A stretch of DNA of 64,000 nt from Candidatus Nitrosopumilus sp. (GTDB lineage: Archaea; Thermoproteota; Nitrososphaeria; Nitrososphaerales; Nitrosopumilaceae), in assembly GCA_029263475.1 (NCBI GenBank), contig JAJCXK010000071.1, positions 1 through 64,000 of the forward strand. The letters are read 5' to 3'. The notes beneath the pieces were generated by a model. The model did not search any database. It saw only the letters and a list, made by a program, of their open reading frames with translations, and was not told where the DNA came from. Below are positions 30,184 through 41,203 of the stretch, in pieces; within the stretch, counting starts at the first letter, position 1; each line of letters opens with the position of its first letter. A program made the position numbers and the translations under genes.

Positions 30184-31785
30184 ATGAATAAGAAAGGACT
30201 CTTGGTTGTTCTATTTTTTGGCGGAATCATGGTAACTTCTGGGTTTGGACTTCAAAACATGATGACTCCTCCTGAACAAGATGCACCTGATTTGACATTG
30301 ACTGGAACTCCGTCTGACAATTTTCCTGATGAGCAACGAGCTCAATTTTGCGGTTCAAGTAATGCAAAGTCAACAATCTATGTCAAAGAATTTTCAATTC
30401 CTACATTATGCACAAATCCATTATCTGTTGTAACTGATTATGATGGAAACGTCTGGTTCACTCAAACTAATACCGGAAAATTGGCAAAGTTTGATCCGGT
30501 TACAGAAATGTTCACCGAATATGAAAATCCGTTGTGGCCTCAGGGTGCACGTTCAATGATGTGGGGAATTGATTATGCTCCAGATGGAAACGTCTGGTTC
30601 ACTGATGAATCATATGATTCTATATGGAAGTTTTCTACAATTGATGAAAGATATGATAGGTTGTCATATCCTTCTGAAGGAAATTCTTTGCCACAAAGAC
30701 TACTGGTGGATGGTTCTCAAATAATTATTAATGATTTCACTGGAAACAAGTTGACATTTTTGGATCCAAATCAATCTGGAGATGACATTAACTATCTCAG
30801 CATTCCGTCCCCTGTGGATGAGTCCGTAACTGCTGGGTTCGCAGTGGATGCGAATGACAATATCTGGTACACTAACTGGCTATTCCAGCAAGGCGGAGTC
30901 TTGGTAAAATTTAATCAAAATGGATATCTTGATTCTGTTGCAAATTCTGATGACAAATTCCTTCCATTGCTTGACTTTATCGAGGTTTATCAGCTTCCTC
31001 CAGAACTACTTACTCCAAATGGTGCAGAGGTTACAGATGATGGGATGATTTGGTTGGCAGATACCACGTCATCATCGTTCTTTAGTTTTGATCCATTGAC
31101 TGAACAGTTCGTGCAATATGTGACTGCTGATCCGTTGCTAAGCACGTATGGCAACCAGACTGGGATAGTGAAATCTCCTATTTCTAGACCATACTGGGTT
31201 GAATCTGATGATCATGGAAGAATTGTTTTTAATGAGCAAACTGCAAATAATATTTCCGTAATGGATCCAAAATCTCAATCTCTTGTAGAATACCATGTTC
31301 CTTCAAAGAATCCTAATTGGGGCGACTGTGATCCTGGCACTGGTACTGTATTGAATGATTGTGGTGTTGCCCAAATTTTTGATTTTACTGTTGATGGTGA
31401 AAAGATTTGGTTCACTGAATGGGTTGAAAATAATATTGGAGTTGTTGACACGTCTATTCCGTTACCCTTGGAAATCCAGTTTGATTTGGATTCTATGATC
31501 CTTGCTCCTGGAAACTCACAAGACTTTGATTTTGTTATCGTTTCTAAATCTGAAGAGAATGTGGATGCTGTTTCATTAGTGATGTCCTCGACAAGGGATT
31601 TTCTAAGTGTTAGTGCCGATGATAAATCCACTTCTGCGTTCAAACTAAATTCTGATTCTACCGTGTTAATTTCAACTACAATTCATGCTTCTGAAGATGC
31701 TATTCCTGGAACATACAAAGTCTTACTTGGTGTACAATTACCTGAAGTAGCGATTAGCAAATATGTTACAGTGACAATAGGGTGA
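30184..31785 (+). CDS. Vgb/streptogramin-lyase-like beta-propeller protein, signal-anchored
   Basis: Repeated DGNVWFT / DNIWYT / GMIWLADT blades; N-terminal hydrophobic segment. Confidence 0.82.
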   Translation: MNKKGLLVVLFFGGIMVTSGFGLQNMMTPPEQDAPDLTLTGTPSDNFPDEQRAQFCGSSNAKSTIYVKEFSIPTLCTNPLSVVTDYDGNVWFTQTNTGKLAKFDPVTEMFTEYENPLWPQGARSMMWGIDYAPDGNVWFTDESYDSIWKFSTIDERYDRLSYPSEGNSLPQRLLVDGSQIIINDFTGNKLTFLDPNQSGDDINYLSIPSPVDESVTAGFAVDANDNIWYTNWLFQQGGVLVKFNQNGYLDSVANSDDKFLPLLDFIEVYQLPPELLTPNGAEVTDDGMIWLADTTSSSFFSFDPLTEQFVQYVTADPLLSTYGNQTGIVKSPISRPYWVESDDHGRIVFNEQTANNISVMDPKSQSLVEYHVPSKNPNWGDCDPGTGTVLNDCGVAQIFDFTVDGEKIWFTEWVENNIGVVDTSIPLPLEIQFDLDSMILAPGNSQDFDFVIVSKSEENVDAVSLVMSSTRDFLSVSADDKSTSAFKLNSDSTVLISTTIHASEDAIPGTYKVLLGVQLPEVAISKYVTVTIG

Positions 31786-32981
31786 TACCTGACTTAGATT
31801 CTCAAATTGGAATAACCGTTTACAGTACCCAGTTTACTGGGATTGGAGGGAAAATTAGAGTCCAGTCAAAAGACTTTGAAGTAACAGAATTAATTTCTGA
31901 AAAAATTCAAAATTCCATAAATGATCAAAGCGGTTATGCCGTGTACAATCTGAAAAAGAAAAAAATTGATACCAATCATGCGCTATCTGGCATCTTTAGG
32001 CAAAAGGGTATTCGTCTTAAGGCTCTTGGACTAAAAGACGCATCGGCTATAACCGAACAGTTTGTCTGCTCTGGAAATAAGGGAAGGGCGATTGAAAATT
32101 TTTCAACCGACAAATATTCACTAGAGCATCTTGGATTTGTAAAAAAACCCCTATCAAAAAAAGACATGATTGGAAATCATTTCAAATTAAAAATTACCGG
32201 GTGTCAAAGCGGCTTATCTGATTTTACAGAACATAACAAAATCCTGAATTTTTATGGCTATCAGAGATTTGGTTCAAAAAGACCTGTTACCCATCTTATT
32301 GGAAAGGCAATCTTACAAAGGGATTTCAAAAAAGCAGTTGATTTGATACTATCCTTCACTTCTTCATACGATTCAAAAGAAAATACAGAGATTCGTGAAA
32401 AACTTTCAGATGTGGAAAACTATGGAAAATATCTTGATAAAGTTCCTTTGCAGATGGATATTGAGCGAATGGTTCTAAAGGAAATGATTGAGCATGGCGA
32501 GCCGATTCGCGCAATTCGAATTATTCCCGTTTCTCTGAGGCGATTTTATGTTCAGGCATATCAATCGTTTATCTTCAATCAATCTCTAAGTACTGCATTT
32601 TTGGATGGTGAGGATCTGTTTGAGGCACAATCTGGTGATGTCTGTTTTGACTCACACAGTATCATTGGAAAATATGGTAAAGGATCGGATCAGAGATTGG
32701 CATTGCCCTTTGTAGGTTACTCTTATTATAAAAAAACAAGATTTGACTTTCAAATCTCAAAAATATTGGAGCGTGAGGAGATTTCTCCAAAGGATTTTTT
32801 CATTAAGGAAATGCAGGAAGTAAGCAGTGAGGGTGGTTTTAGACATGCTGCAATAAGATGTTCTGATTATGAATCCCACTGTGATGATGTGGTTGAATTT
32901 TCTCTATCTAGAGGATCTTTTGCCACGATTTTGTTAAGAGAAATAATGAAGCCTGCAAATCCCATGCTAGCTTGTTTTTGA
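31782..32981 (+). CDS. truD: tRNA pseudouridine(13) synthase TruD
   Basis: RVQSKDFEVTE, GLKDASAITEQ, GYQRFGSKRPVTHLIG; GTG start overlapping the upstream stop. Confidence 0.92.
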   Translation: MIPDLDSQIGITVYSTQFTGIGGKIRVQSKDFEVTELISEKIQNSINDQSGYAVYNLKKKKIDTNHALSGIFRQKGIRLKALGLKDASAITEQFVCSGNKGRAIENFSTDKYSLEHLGFVKKPLSKKDMIGNHFKLKITGCQSGLSDFTEHNKILNFYGYQRFGSKRPVTHLIGKAILQRDFKKAVDLILSFTSSYDSKENTEIREKLSDVENYGKYLDKVPLQMDIERMVLKEMIEHGEPIRAIRIIPVSLRRFYVQAYQSFIFNQSLSTAFLDGEDLFEAQSGDVCFDSHSIIGKYGKGSDQRLALPFVGYSYYKKTRFDFQISKILEREEISPKDFFIKEMQEVSSEGGFRHAAIRCSDYESHCDDVVEFSLSRGSFATILLREIMKPANPMLACF

Positions 32982-33104
32982 GGTTCTTTTTTACAAACTT
33001 TACGTATTCTTGAATTAATGTATTTTAAAGAAAACCTGAATAATTTGGAAAACATGATGTATGATGATCGTCTTTATTCTGACTCCCTTTATTCGCGAAA
33101 CCTG

Positions 33105-33308
33105 CTATTTCCTTCTGAGAAATACAAATCCTGCACATAAAGTGATTATTCCTACCATCAAAATTTGTATCCCATACGTAATCCAGTCTGGATTGGAATG
33201 CATGAATGATGACTCTGGGCCTAACATTGATCTGCCCTGAAGGTGAAATATGATGCCAAAAATACTTGAAATGGAGCCTATTATGACTAGGCTTTTCCCT
33301 ATTTTCAT
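33105..33308 (-). CDS. Small two-TM membrane protein
   Basis: Two hydrophobic segments. Confidence 0.55.
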   Translation of the reverse strand: MKIGKSLVIIGSISSIFGIIFHLQGRSMLGPESSFMHSNPDWITYGIQILMVGIITLCAGFVFLRRK

Positions 33309-33410
33309 GTTTTTCTTTTTACATTCCATTAAAAAAGGGTAAAGAGAATTGATAGTTTGACCAAATGATTTTTTGATTCAGTTTTTAATTATTTTTTTTT
33401 AAAATCAGGC

Positions 33411-34097
33411 ATGGTTAGCTGGAATGAAACGCAAGAATCTAGCAGCCATGGCCACATGGGGCTGATCTTATTTGCCACTTCTGCCACTCTGGCCGTCATT
33501 TTATTTTTAATTTTTCATCCTCAGATAGAATCCATCAACAAAGAATCTCCAATTCTGATTAACATCATGTTCATTCCTGCGATGGCTGTGGGATTTCTAT
33601 ACGGAATTAGGATTACTCAGAGGGCTGTAAATCCTTCGGAAATTCGCAGTCCAATCAAAAGATCAATTGTAAAAATATTCTTATTCTTTTTTGTCATTGG
33701 TGGCATGTTCAGTTCTGTAAACTTTGCAATAAACGGAGGCAGTGTAATGCCTAGTATTGAAATTTTGGAAGGTGGCCTTTTACCTTGGGTGAATAGCTTT
33801 GTTTCGGCGAATGGCGGTGCAACTTTCCTGATTCTTACTAGCATCGGACTCATGGCGGCTGCGACCAAAAGGATTGTTGGAATGGATGCTGGATTCCTAA
33901 ACAGGATGGTGACCTTTGTCGGAACCTTCGTATTCTTTACAATGCTCGTTCTAAGCTTCACAAAATCTGATCCTACATCTTCGGGCGTCTTCTTGTATAC
34001 GTTTTATCAGGCAGGCATTGTGGGTGGGGCATTTTACGCAATGAACCAACTTACTAAAAACAAAAACATGTTTGAAGATTTTAAAAATGGATTCTAG
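33411..34097 (+). CDS. Polytopic membrane protein, hypothetical
   Basis: 228 aa with several TM segments. Confidence 0.7.
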   Translation: MVSWNETQESSSHGHMGLILFATSATLAVILFLIFHPQIESINKESPILINIMFIPAMAVGFLYGIRITQRAVNPSEIRSPIKRSIVKIFLFFFVIGGMFSSVNFAINGGSVMPSIEILEGGLLPWVNSFVSANGGATFLILTSIGLMAAATKRIVGMDAGFLNRMVTFVGTFVFFTMLVLSFTKSDPTSSGVFLYTFYQAGIVGGAFYAMNQLTKNKNMFEDFKNGF

Positions 34098-34098
34098 C

Positions 34099-34353
34099 CT
34101 ATTCCCATTCTGAAGGATCTACAAATATGCCTGACGCCTCATTGTTGATTCTTTCTCTGTATTTCACACATTCGTCAGCCTTAAAATTGTCCGCCTTGCA
34201 TTCGTTAAATTGTATTGTATTGTCTCTTGATATGTTATCTGCAAACAACACATCTCCCCCTATTGCCAATGCGATAAGTGCCACTGCTGCAAGACTTGCT
34301 GAAACCAGAATCATAGAATATCCTACCTGTGCGTGATTGCGAGGGTCTTTCAT
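34099..34353 (-). CDS. Small membrane-anchored hypothetical protein
   Basis: 84-aa ORF with one TM segment. Confidence 0.6.
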   Translation of the reverse strand: MKDPRNHAQVGYSMILVSASLAAVALIALAIGGDVLFADNISRDNTIQFNECKADNFKADECVKYRERINNEASGIFVDPSEWE

Positions 34354-34443
34354 TTACCAGAAATCGATTACCCTTGAATTTAATCTTTTCAAGTGGATAT
34401 TTTGCGATCAAATACGTGACACTAGAAAATTTTTTGGGAAAAA

Positions 34444-34974
34444 TTGAAAAGAAAGTACCTGAAAATACCTTCATTGAGCATCCAAATCCTTCAATATGAG
34501 TTTCTAGGCCCAATTCCACTTGAAGAATGGGGTCCTCCTATGGAAAAATTGGTCTATTTGATTCTCTCCTTTGATAAAGACAAATTCAATATTCTCTATG
34601 TCGGAAAATGTGAAAAGACTGATGATGAATCATTTTTCACTCAACATCCGAGTCATAGCTGTTGGACTAAGAATATGGGGTATGAAAAATCATTATTTTT
34701 GGCAATCCTGCCTTTGTTTGAATCTGGTGATGGTGAGAGACAAAATGTTGTGAACAGAATTGTATCTCTCTACAAACCCGTGTGTAATTCTGCTGATGTT
34801 GCAGAAACAAAACCTGACTATGTTGTGAGAAAATCTGAAAAAATGAATCATGAACCTGAAAAGATCTCTTGCCTTTGCTGTGGTTCTGAAATGGTTCCTG
34901 AGAAAATTCTTAAAAAATCCACGCTTTTTAGATGCACTGGTTGCGGATTGAGCGATACAAAGGTTAACTCTTGA
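34444..34974 (+). CDS. Hypothetical protein with C-terminal zinc ribbon
   Basis: CLCCGSEMVPEKILKKSTLFRCTGCG. Confidence 0.65.
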   Translation: MKRKYLKIPSLSIQILQYEFLGPIPLEEWGPPMEKLVYLILSFDKDKFNILYVGKCEKTDDESFFTQHPSHSCWTKNMGYEKSLFLAILPLFESGDGERQNVVNRIVSLYKPVCNSADVAETKPDYVVRKSEKMNHEPEKISCLCCGSEMVPEKILKKSTLFRCTGCGLSDTKVNS

Positions 34975-35197
34975 CTTTATTTTGAACATCAAATAGCTGT
35001 AACGTTAGTAAATCTATTGCTTTTTTCAAGTGCTGAAATTCATTTATTGAATGCATTTGACCCTCTACCAAGGCTCTTTGAATCTTGATTAAGTTCTTTT
35101 GTTGTTCATCTGTTGCAACAATTTCCATGGCATTAAGTTTTGAAAGTAAATTGTCTAGATCCTTCAGCATCTCGTCAGACGGCTTGTGTTTATCCAT
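34964..35197 (-). CDS. Small helical hypothetical protein
   Basis: 77-aa ORF. Confidence 0.5.
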   Translation of the reverse strand: MDKHKPSDEMLKDLDNLLSKLNAMEIVATDEQQKNLIKIQRALVEGQMHSINEFQHLKKAIDLLTLQLFDVQNKVKS

Positions 35198-35229
35198 ATT
35201 TTATCAAAATAATTTTGACATATGAATCG

Positions 35230-35382
35230 TTACAAAAGCTCCTCGTCAATCTTTCGAATGGGGTCGATGTATTGCCTACACGTGCATGTTGGAATTTGAC
35301 ATTTCCCTGCCTTGATTATGGAATCACTATTTTGATTTGGTGCGTGAACTTCATCCGTGTGATGACATCTGTTACAGTTCAT
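35230..35382 (-). CDS. 50-aa putative zinc-binding microprotein (MNCNRCHHTDEVHAPNQNSDSIIKAGKCQIPTCTCRQYIDPIRKIDEELL)
   Basis: Manual translation; CNRCHH...C...CTC; absent from the ORF track. Confidence 0.5.
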   Translation of the reverse strand: MNCNRCHHTDEVHAPNQNSDSIIKAGKCQIPTCTCRQYIDPIRKIDEELL

Positions 35383-35418
35383 ATCGAAAATCCATTTCTT
35401 CAATACCTTGTCAGCAAA

Positions 35419-36453
35419 TTACGGAATTAAAACTGCCCTTGCTTCTATTTTGGAATCTTTTAATCTCTTGAGTGCTTCATTTGCTTCCTCTAATGGGAAT
35501 ACTTGGGAGATCACTTCGATATTTTTTTCATCGCATATCTTGATGACCTGTTCCATATCTTTTGTGGATCCTATCAGAGTGCCCCTGATCGTCTTTTCCT
35601 CAAATGCCATAAATGTAGGATTCTTCCCCACAGTTGCAATGACAATAAGACCTCCTTTTTTCACTGATTTTATCGCCGTATCTGTAACAATATCTGCTGG
35701 TGCAAAAACTATCGCTGCATCCAACATCCCGTGTTTTTCCTTTAATGCTGTAAGAAACTCTTCTTGATTTTCAGAAAATATCATGGTGTCTATTGCGCCT
35801 AATCTTTTTGCAACATCTAGGTGATTTTCTGATCTGGAGAATGCGACTACCTCACAATCTTCTACTTTTGCAAATTGTACTGCCATATGACCAACTCCTC
35901 CTATTCCAAAGATTCCTATTTTCTTCTTTGGCTTTGGTTCTGATGCTTTTACTGCTTTGAACGCTGTAATTCCTGCGCAAAATAACGGTGCGGCATATTC
36001 AGGTTTCATATTTTCTGGAATTTTGGTGGCAAAGTCTTCTATGACCGTGATGTATTCTGTATATCCTCCCTTGAAAGATTCCCCTGTAATCACTGACGAT
36101 TCACAGAGATATTCTTTCCCCTCGTTACAATATTGGCATTCATTGCACGCCTCTAACAGTGGTGTAATGCCAGCTCTGTCTCCAACTTTGAATTTTGTTA
36201 CCTTGTCTCCAATCTGAACTATTTTCCCAACTACCTCGTGACCTGGAATAGTTGGCAGCGCTGGAGGAATTCCAAGGTCTTTCCAGTCTCCTTCTATCCC
36301 GTGAAGCTGAGAATGACAGACGCCGCAGGCCTCAATTTTTAGCAAAATTTCATTTGATCTTTTAATTTCATGTCTGTCAATTTGAGTAAGTTTTAGCGGG
36401 TGTGTTTCAATCTTTGCACATTCTGAAAGTACCATCGCACGCATTTTTTCCAT
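35419..36453 (-). CDS. Zinc-dependent alcohol dehydrogenase
   Basis: GVCHSQLHGIEGDW, GHEVVGKI, C-x2-C-x2-C-x7-C structural zinc site, GIGGVGHMAVQ. Confidence 0.92.
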   Translation of the reverse strand: MEKMRAMVLSECAKIETHPLKLTQIDRHEIKRSNEILLKIEACGVCHSQLHGIEGDWKDLGIPPALPTIPGHEVVGKIVQIGDKVTKFKVGDRAGITPLLEACNECQYCNEGKEYLCESSVITGESFKGGYTEYITVIEDFATKIPENMKPEYAAPLFCAGITAFKAVKASEPKPKKKIGIFGIGGVGHMAVQFAKVEDCEVVAFSRSENHLDVAKRLGAIDTMIFSENQEEFLTALKEKHGMLDAAIVFAPADIVTDTAIKSVKKGGLIVIATVGKNPTFMAFEEKTIRGTLIGSTKDMEQVIKICDEKNIEVISQVFPLEEANEALKRLKDSKIEARAVLIP

Positions 36454-36697
36454 AGTCTTACGCTAAAAACATGAAATTTTAAGATTCGTTATTTCATTTT
36501 TTTTATTTGTGATGTGATTGTTGTGAATTGACACTCTTAGACTCATATGGGATTAATTGCATATGTAGTCATCCAGCGGATGTTGAAATTATCATCAATC
36601 TGATAAATCCGATGGCCAGAGATTGGGCTATCCTAAGCAATAGACCAATCTCGCTTTTACACTAAGATTTATTTGCAAAATTCATGTAATGTAAAAC

Positions 36698-36931
36698 ATG
36701 CCTGAAATTTCCAATGAGGATCGTGAAAGGGTGAGATTACTGCAGCTTGTTACAAGTTCTAAGAATGAATTTAAGAAATTGTCTTTGCAGCAACTAAGTA
36801 GATTGCAGGAATTGATTGAAAAAAAAGATTACAGTCATGATAATAAAGCACATAAATCTAAAATGAAACTACTTAAAAAAATAAATGTTAGAATCTATGA
36901 ATTAACTGAAGGGCGTGGTATTTGGGACTAA
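36698..36931 (+). CDS. Small helical hypothetical protein
   Basis: 77-aa charged ORF. Confidence 0.5.
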   Translation: MPEISNEDRERVRLLQLVTSSKNEFKKLSLQQLSRLQELIEKKDYSHDNKAHKSKMKLLKKINVRIYELTEGRGIWD

Positions 36932-36973
36932 TTCCCTAACTAGGTACAAATATTCAAATGAATTTGATTAATC

Positions 36974-39001
36974 GTGGATAAAAACAGCCTCATCAACGAA
37001 AGCAGTCCCTACCTACTTCAGCATGCAGATAATCCTGTTGATTGGTATGGATGGAATGATGAAGCACTAAAAAAAGCAAAAGATGAAAACAAGCCCATTT
37101 TCCTGAGTATCGGATACAGCGCATGCCATTGGTGTCATGTAATGGCTCACGAATCCTTTGAAAATGAAGATGTTGCTGAATTCATGAATGATAATTTTAT
37201 TAACATAAAAGTCGATCGTGAAGAACGACCTGACATCGATGACATTTATCAAAAAGTTTGTCAGATAGCAACGGGTCAAGGCGGTTGGCCGTTGAGCCTT
37301 TTTCTTACACCTGATCAAAAGCCATTCTATGTGGGAACATACTTTCCTGTTTTAGATTCACATGGACGTCCAGGTTTTGGAAGTATTTGCAGACAATTGT
37401 CGCAAGCATGGAAAGAAAAACCAAAAGACATTGAAAAATCTGCCGAGAAATTCCTGGATGCGCTAAATAAACCTGAGACTGTTTCGGTTACATCAAAATT
37501 GGAGCAAACAATTCTTGATGAGGCTGCCATGAATTTGTTTCAACTTGGTGACCCTACATACGGTGGATTTGGCTCTGCCCCAAAATTCCCTAATGCTGCA
37601 AACATTTCATTTCTATTCAGATATGCCAAGCTATCGGGATTAGGAAAATTCAATGAATTTGCACTCAAAACTCTTAAAAAAATGGCCAAGGGTGGCATAT
37701 TTGATCAAATTGGAGGTGGTTTTTCTAGATATTCTACAGATGCCCGATGGCTGGTTCCTCATTTTGAAAAAATGCTTTACGACAATGCTTTGATTCCCGT
37801 TAACTATGCTGAGGCTTATCAAATCACGCAAGATCCTTTCTACCTTGACGTAATGCAAAAAACACTTGACTTTGTATTGCGTGAAATGACTTTGCCAGGT
37901 GGAGGGTTTTATTCTGCATATGATGCAGACTCTGAGGGTGTTGAGGGAAAATTCTACGTGTGGAAGAAAAGTGAAATCAAAGAAATTCTTGGCGGCGACG
38001 CTGATCTTTTCTGTCTTTATTATGATGTCACTGATGGCGGGAATTGGGAGGGACATAACATCTTGTGTAATAACCTTGATGCCTCTGCGGTGGCTTTTAA
38101 TTTTGGAATTACTGAAGAAGAGGTGCATGGAATTTTAAAATCATGTTCTGAAAAATTGCTAAAAGTTCGTTCCAAGAGGGTTCCTCCTGGTTTGGATGAC
38201 AAAGTATTGGTTTCCTGGAATTCTCTGATGATAACGGCATTTGCAAAAGGGTATCGGGTAACAAATGATGTACGATATCTTGATGCCGCAAAGAACTGTG
38301 TTTCTTTTATCGAAAAGAATCTTTTTGTAGATGGTAAATTGCTTCGAACTTATAAAAATGGAATTGCAAAAATTGGCGGGTATCTTGAAGATTATTCTTA
38401 TTTTGTCAATGCGTTACTTGATGTCTTTGAAATTGAACCTGATCCAAAATATCTTGAACTGTCACTGAGGTTGGGACGTCATCTGGTTGATCATTTCTGG
38501 GATTCTGATAACGATGGCTTCTTTATGACATCTGATGAGCATGAAAAATTGATTATTCGTCCAAAGAGTAACTATGATTTGTCTTTACCTTCTGGAAATT
38601 CTGTTTCATCTTTTGTCATGCTAAGGCTGTACCACTTATCCCGAGAACAGATTTTTCTTGAAATCGCCACTAAAATCATGGAATCTCAAGCACAAACCGC
38701 AGCTGAAAATCCGTTTGGATTTGGTTATCTGTTGAATACCATTTCCATGTACGCGCAAAAACCCGTGGAAATCACTATTGTCAATACTGAAAATTCATCA
38801 ATCTGCAACTCTTTACTTTTGGACTATCTGCCAAACTCAATCCTGATTACTGTCCGTAACGCTTCTCAGTTAGATGGCCTTTCGCAATATCCTTTCTTTG
38901 CTGGAAAGCTTTTCGAAGATCATACATCTGTTTTTGTTTGCAAGAATTTTACATGTTCATTACCTTTGCACACTCTTGATGAGATAAAATCGACTCTTTA
39001 G
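36974..39001 (+). CDS. Thioredoxin-domain protein, YyaL/DUF255 (SSP411-like)
   Basis: [43 protein letters not shown]. Confidence 0.92.
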   Translation: MDKNSLINESSPYLLQHADNPVDWYGWNDEALKKAKDENKPIFLSIGYSACHWCHVMAHESFENEDVAEFMNDNFINIKVDREERPDIDDIYQKVCQIATGQGGWPLSLFLTPDQKPFYVGTYFPVLDSHGRPGFGSICRQLSQAWKEKPKDIEKSAEKFLDALNKPETVSVTSKLEQTILDEAAMNLFQLGDPTYGGFGSAPKFPNAANISFLFRYAKLSGLGKFNEFALKTLKKMAKGGIFDQIGGGFSRYSTDARWLVPHFEKMLYDNALIPVNYAEAYQITQDPFYLDVMQKTLDFVLREMTLPGGGFYSAYDADSEGVEGKFYVWKKSEIKEILGGDADLFCLYYDVTDGGNWEGHNILCNNLDASAVAFNFGITEEEVHGILKSCSEKLLKVRSKRVPPGLDDKVLVSWNSLMITAFAKGYRVTNDVRYLDAAKNCVSFIEKNLFVDGKLLRTYKNGIAKIGGYLEDYSYFVNALLDVFEIEPDPKYLELSLRLGRHLVDHFWDSDNDGFFMTSDEHEKLIIRPKSNYDLSLPSGNSVSSFVMLRLYHLSREQIFLEIATKIMESQAQTAAENPFGFGYLLNTISMYAQKPVEITIVNTENSSICNSLLLDYLPNSILITVRNASQLDGLSQYPFFAGKLFEDHTSVFVCKNFTCSLPLHTLDEIKSTL

Positions 39002-39318
39002 ATTTTTTTTAAATCTACTGCAACTATGTTTCCCACCTGCGGTCTTCCCATGCTGTCGTATCTTGATTTTGGCATTGCCATCGTCATCTGTGTTTGTTGA
39101 TATGATTTGATGTTGACGGTAGGCTGTGCCTGTAAAATTGCTTCTAATAATGGCATTACCTGCTCCTTTGTTTCTGCGTCTAGTTTGTTTGAAACATTTT
39201 CAATAATCATTTGTTTTTGTGAAACTGGTTCAGTTGAAACATTCTCAATCAGTGTCAGCTGTACCATCTGACCGTTATCCACCACCTGTGTGATTTTAAA
39301 CTCATTTGCATCTGACAT
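38998..39318 (-). CDS. Hypothetical protein
   Basis: 106-aa ORF convergent with the DUF255 gene. Confidence 0.5.
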   Translation of the reverse strand: MSDANEFKITQVVDNGQMVQLTLIENVSTEPVSQKQMIIENVSNKLDAETKEQVMPLLEAILQAQPTVNIKSYQQTQMTMAMPKSRYDSMGRPQVGNIVAVDLKKI

Positions 39319-39349
39319 GATGATTACATATCTTTTTGATGATTTATCT

Positions 39350-39442
39350 TTAACGAATAGAAAAATACAGTGACACCACGGCAGTCACCATTGCTGCCAT
39401 TACTCCTAACACAAAGATGATTTTACTGCCATCCACCTTCAT
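39350..39442 (-). CDS. 30-aa single-TM microprotein (MKVDGSKIIFVLGVMAAMVTAVVSLYFSIR)
   Basis: Manual translation in an intergenic gap. Confidence 0.45.
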   Translation of the reverse strand: MKVDGSKIIFVLGVMAAMVTAVVSLYFSIR

Positions 39443-39471
39443 AAAATCAATTTATTCTAGTTGGAATTAAA

Positions 39472-39567
39472 CTATCTGATTTTTTTCCAAAACTGTTTGT
39501 GGCTAATCTTTGATGCATAATCCTGAGCATCATCGCTCTCAATTGTGTAAAATTCCCGTTGTTGCAT
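39472..39567 (-). CDS. 31-aa charged microprotein (MQQREFYTIESDDAQDYASKISHKQFWKKIR)
   Basis: Manual translation; just upstream of the TM microprotein on the same strand. Confidence 0.3.
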   Translation of the reverse strand: MQQREFYTIESDDAQDYASKISHKQFWKKIR

Positions 39568-39591
39568 TTAAACTGGAGTTGGCATGTTCGA

Positions 39592-39966
39592 TTAAGTTGA
39601 AACGATGCCTGATTTACCCTCATCTAAATTGGCATTGTTTTTCTGGATATGTTTCTTTTTTTGTTCTTCTTCGATGGGTTCTTGTCTTGGTGGGTTTAGT
39701 ATTGATTTCTTGATTAATGCTGCACGTTGTTTTATTATGTTGTTGAATTCTCCCATGTCTTCCAAACTTGGTGTCTGTTGTTGATTCTGATATGCCTGCA
39801 AAAACCCTGAATACACACAACCTGTAATGATACCAAATGCCGTATCTGGAATTGATTCTACTTCCGGAACAAAATTTTCTGCTATTTGTTTGTATGATTC
39901 AGATTCACTAATGTAATAGTCTACTAAGCTGTCTATGAAATCCAGATTGTCCTTGGAAATTGCCAT
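39592..39966 (-). CDS. Hypothetical protein
   Basis: 124-aa ORF. Confidence 0.5.
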   Translation of the reverse strand: MAISKDNLDFIDSLVDYYISESESYKQIAENFVPEVESIPDTAFGIITGCVYSGFLQAYQNQQQTPSLEDMGEFNNIIKQRAALIKKSILNPPRQEPIEEEQKKKHIQKNNANLDEGKSGIVST

Positions 39967-40038
39967 GCCTTTTCTTAATTTTTTAGTTTATTTAATTGTC
40001 TTTGATAATTATTTATTTGCTGATGATTTGTTTTGTAA

Positions 40039-40497
40039 GTGTTGTGGAAATTAGAATCCGATGAGGATTTTTTTAGAATTTATGATTCTAAAAAATTTGT
40101 TGCGGGATATTTTGATCCTGATTACGGTGATATTTTTCCTAAATCCAATTCTGAAGAGATTATTTCATCCATGCTAAAAAACCGTGATAAAATTTCAGGT
40201 GGCATAATCATGGTTCCTTTTGTAAAATTTGGTTTGTTTGATTCTGATTTGAATACCTCTCTGACTAAGGTTGAAGAACAGGTTTCTCAAGTAAATGAAC
40301 GCTTACAGATGTGGAAAAATTTTCTGTCTGAAACCCATCGTCAATCACATTCAATTAGGATTTCTCATACTGATCAGGACATGTTAACAATATCATTCCA
40401 AATCCGTTTCTCAAAGCCTACACCTCTTGATAAAACGTCATTATCTGAAGAAATAACTCCTACTTTGGATATATTACAAAAAATTGGTTTGTTATAG
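40039..40497 (+). CDS. Hypothetical protein
   Basis: 152-aa ORF. Confidence 0.5.
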   Translation: MLWKLESDEDFFRIYDSKKFVAGYFDPDYGDIFPKSNSEEIISSMLKNRDKISGGIIMVPFVKFGLFDSDLNTSLTKVEEQVSQVNERLQMWKNFLSETHRQSHSIRISHTDQDMLTISFQIRFSKPTPLDKTSLSEEITPTLDILQKIGLL

Positions 40498-40513
40498 TAG
40501 TTTATTTTTCTTC

Positions 40514-41203
40514 TCAAGGGAGATGGTCCTTTTTCCATTTTTCTGCATCATTGGTACAGTTGAACCATTCCACTTCTATTTCTTGTGAATCAAATTCATT
40601 CATTTCATTTTTAAATTCTAGATCACATTGGTTATTCATATTATCAAAGATTTGAATTACTTTTTGCTTGACTCCATTTTGTGGGGCTGAGAATTTCCCT
40701 GCTTCGTCATAATTTTTTATTCCTTTTTTGGCTGATTGAAATTCAGCTAATCCTAGATTTTCATATTCATATGCTTCTTGGATTTGAGTATCTGATCTTA
40801 TTTTAGCTGATTCATCACCTGTCATAATCCATTTGATGAATTCCACATCACTTTCTAGCTGAGTTTGAGATGAAATCTTGAATAATTCTACTGAACTTTC
40901 GAATAATTCTGGAGTTTCCAATGAATCATATCTGTAAATCACTTGCTCAAATTTGTTCAAATGGTCTTCATAGTGCATCAATAACTCTTCCTTGGATATG
41001 TCTCCCTCGTCCCATTTGGTTTTTTCAGAATAAAATTTCACTTGCAATTCTGCTACATCTTGCTGAATTTGTGCTAACTCATTCCCGAATTGAAATCCTT
41101 TCTGCTTAGTTTGATCTGCCGAATAATTGTATACTATGATTGATCCGATGATGAGAATTGCTACTACTGCGATTACAATGTTCTGAATTTTATTTTTCTT
41201 CAA
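40514..41203 (-). CDS. Hypothetical membrane-anchored protein
   Basis: N-terminal TM, coiled/helical remainder. Confidence 0.55.
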   Translation of the reverse strand: MKKNKIQNIVIAVVAILIIGSIIVYNYSADQTKQKGFQFGNELAQIQQDVAELQVKFYSEKTKWDEGDISKEELLMHYEDHLNKFEQVIYRYDSLETPELFESSVELFKISSQTQLESDVEFIKWIMTGDESAKIRSDTQIQEAYEYENLGLAEFQSAKKGIKNYDEAGKFSAPQNGVKQKVIQIFDNMNNQCDLEFKNEMNEFDSQEIEVEWFNCTNDAEKWKKDHLP

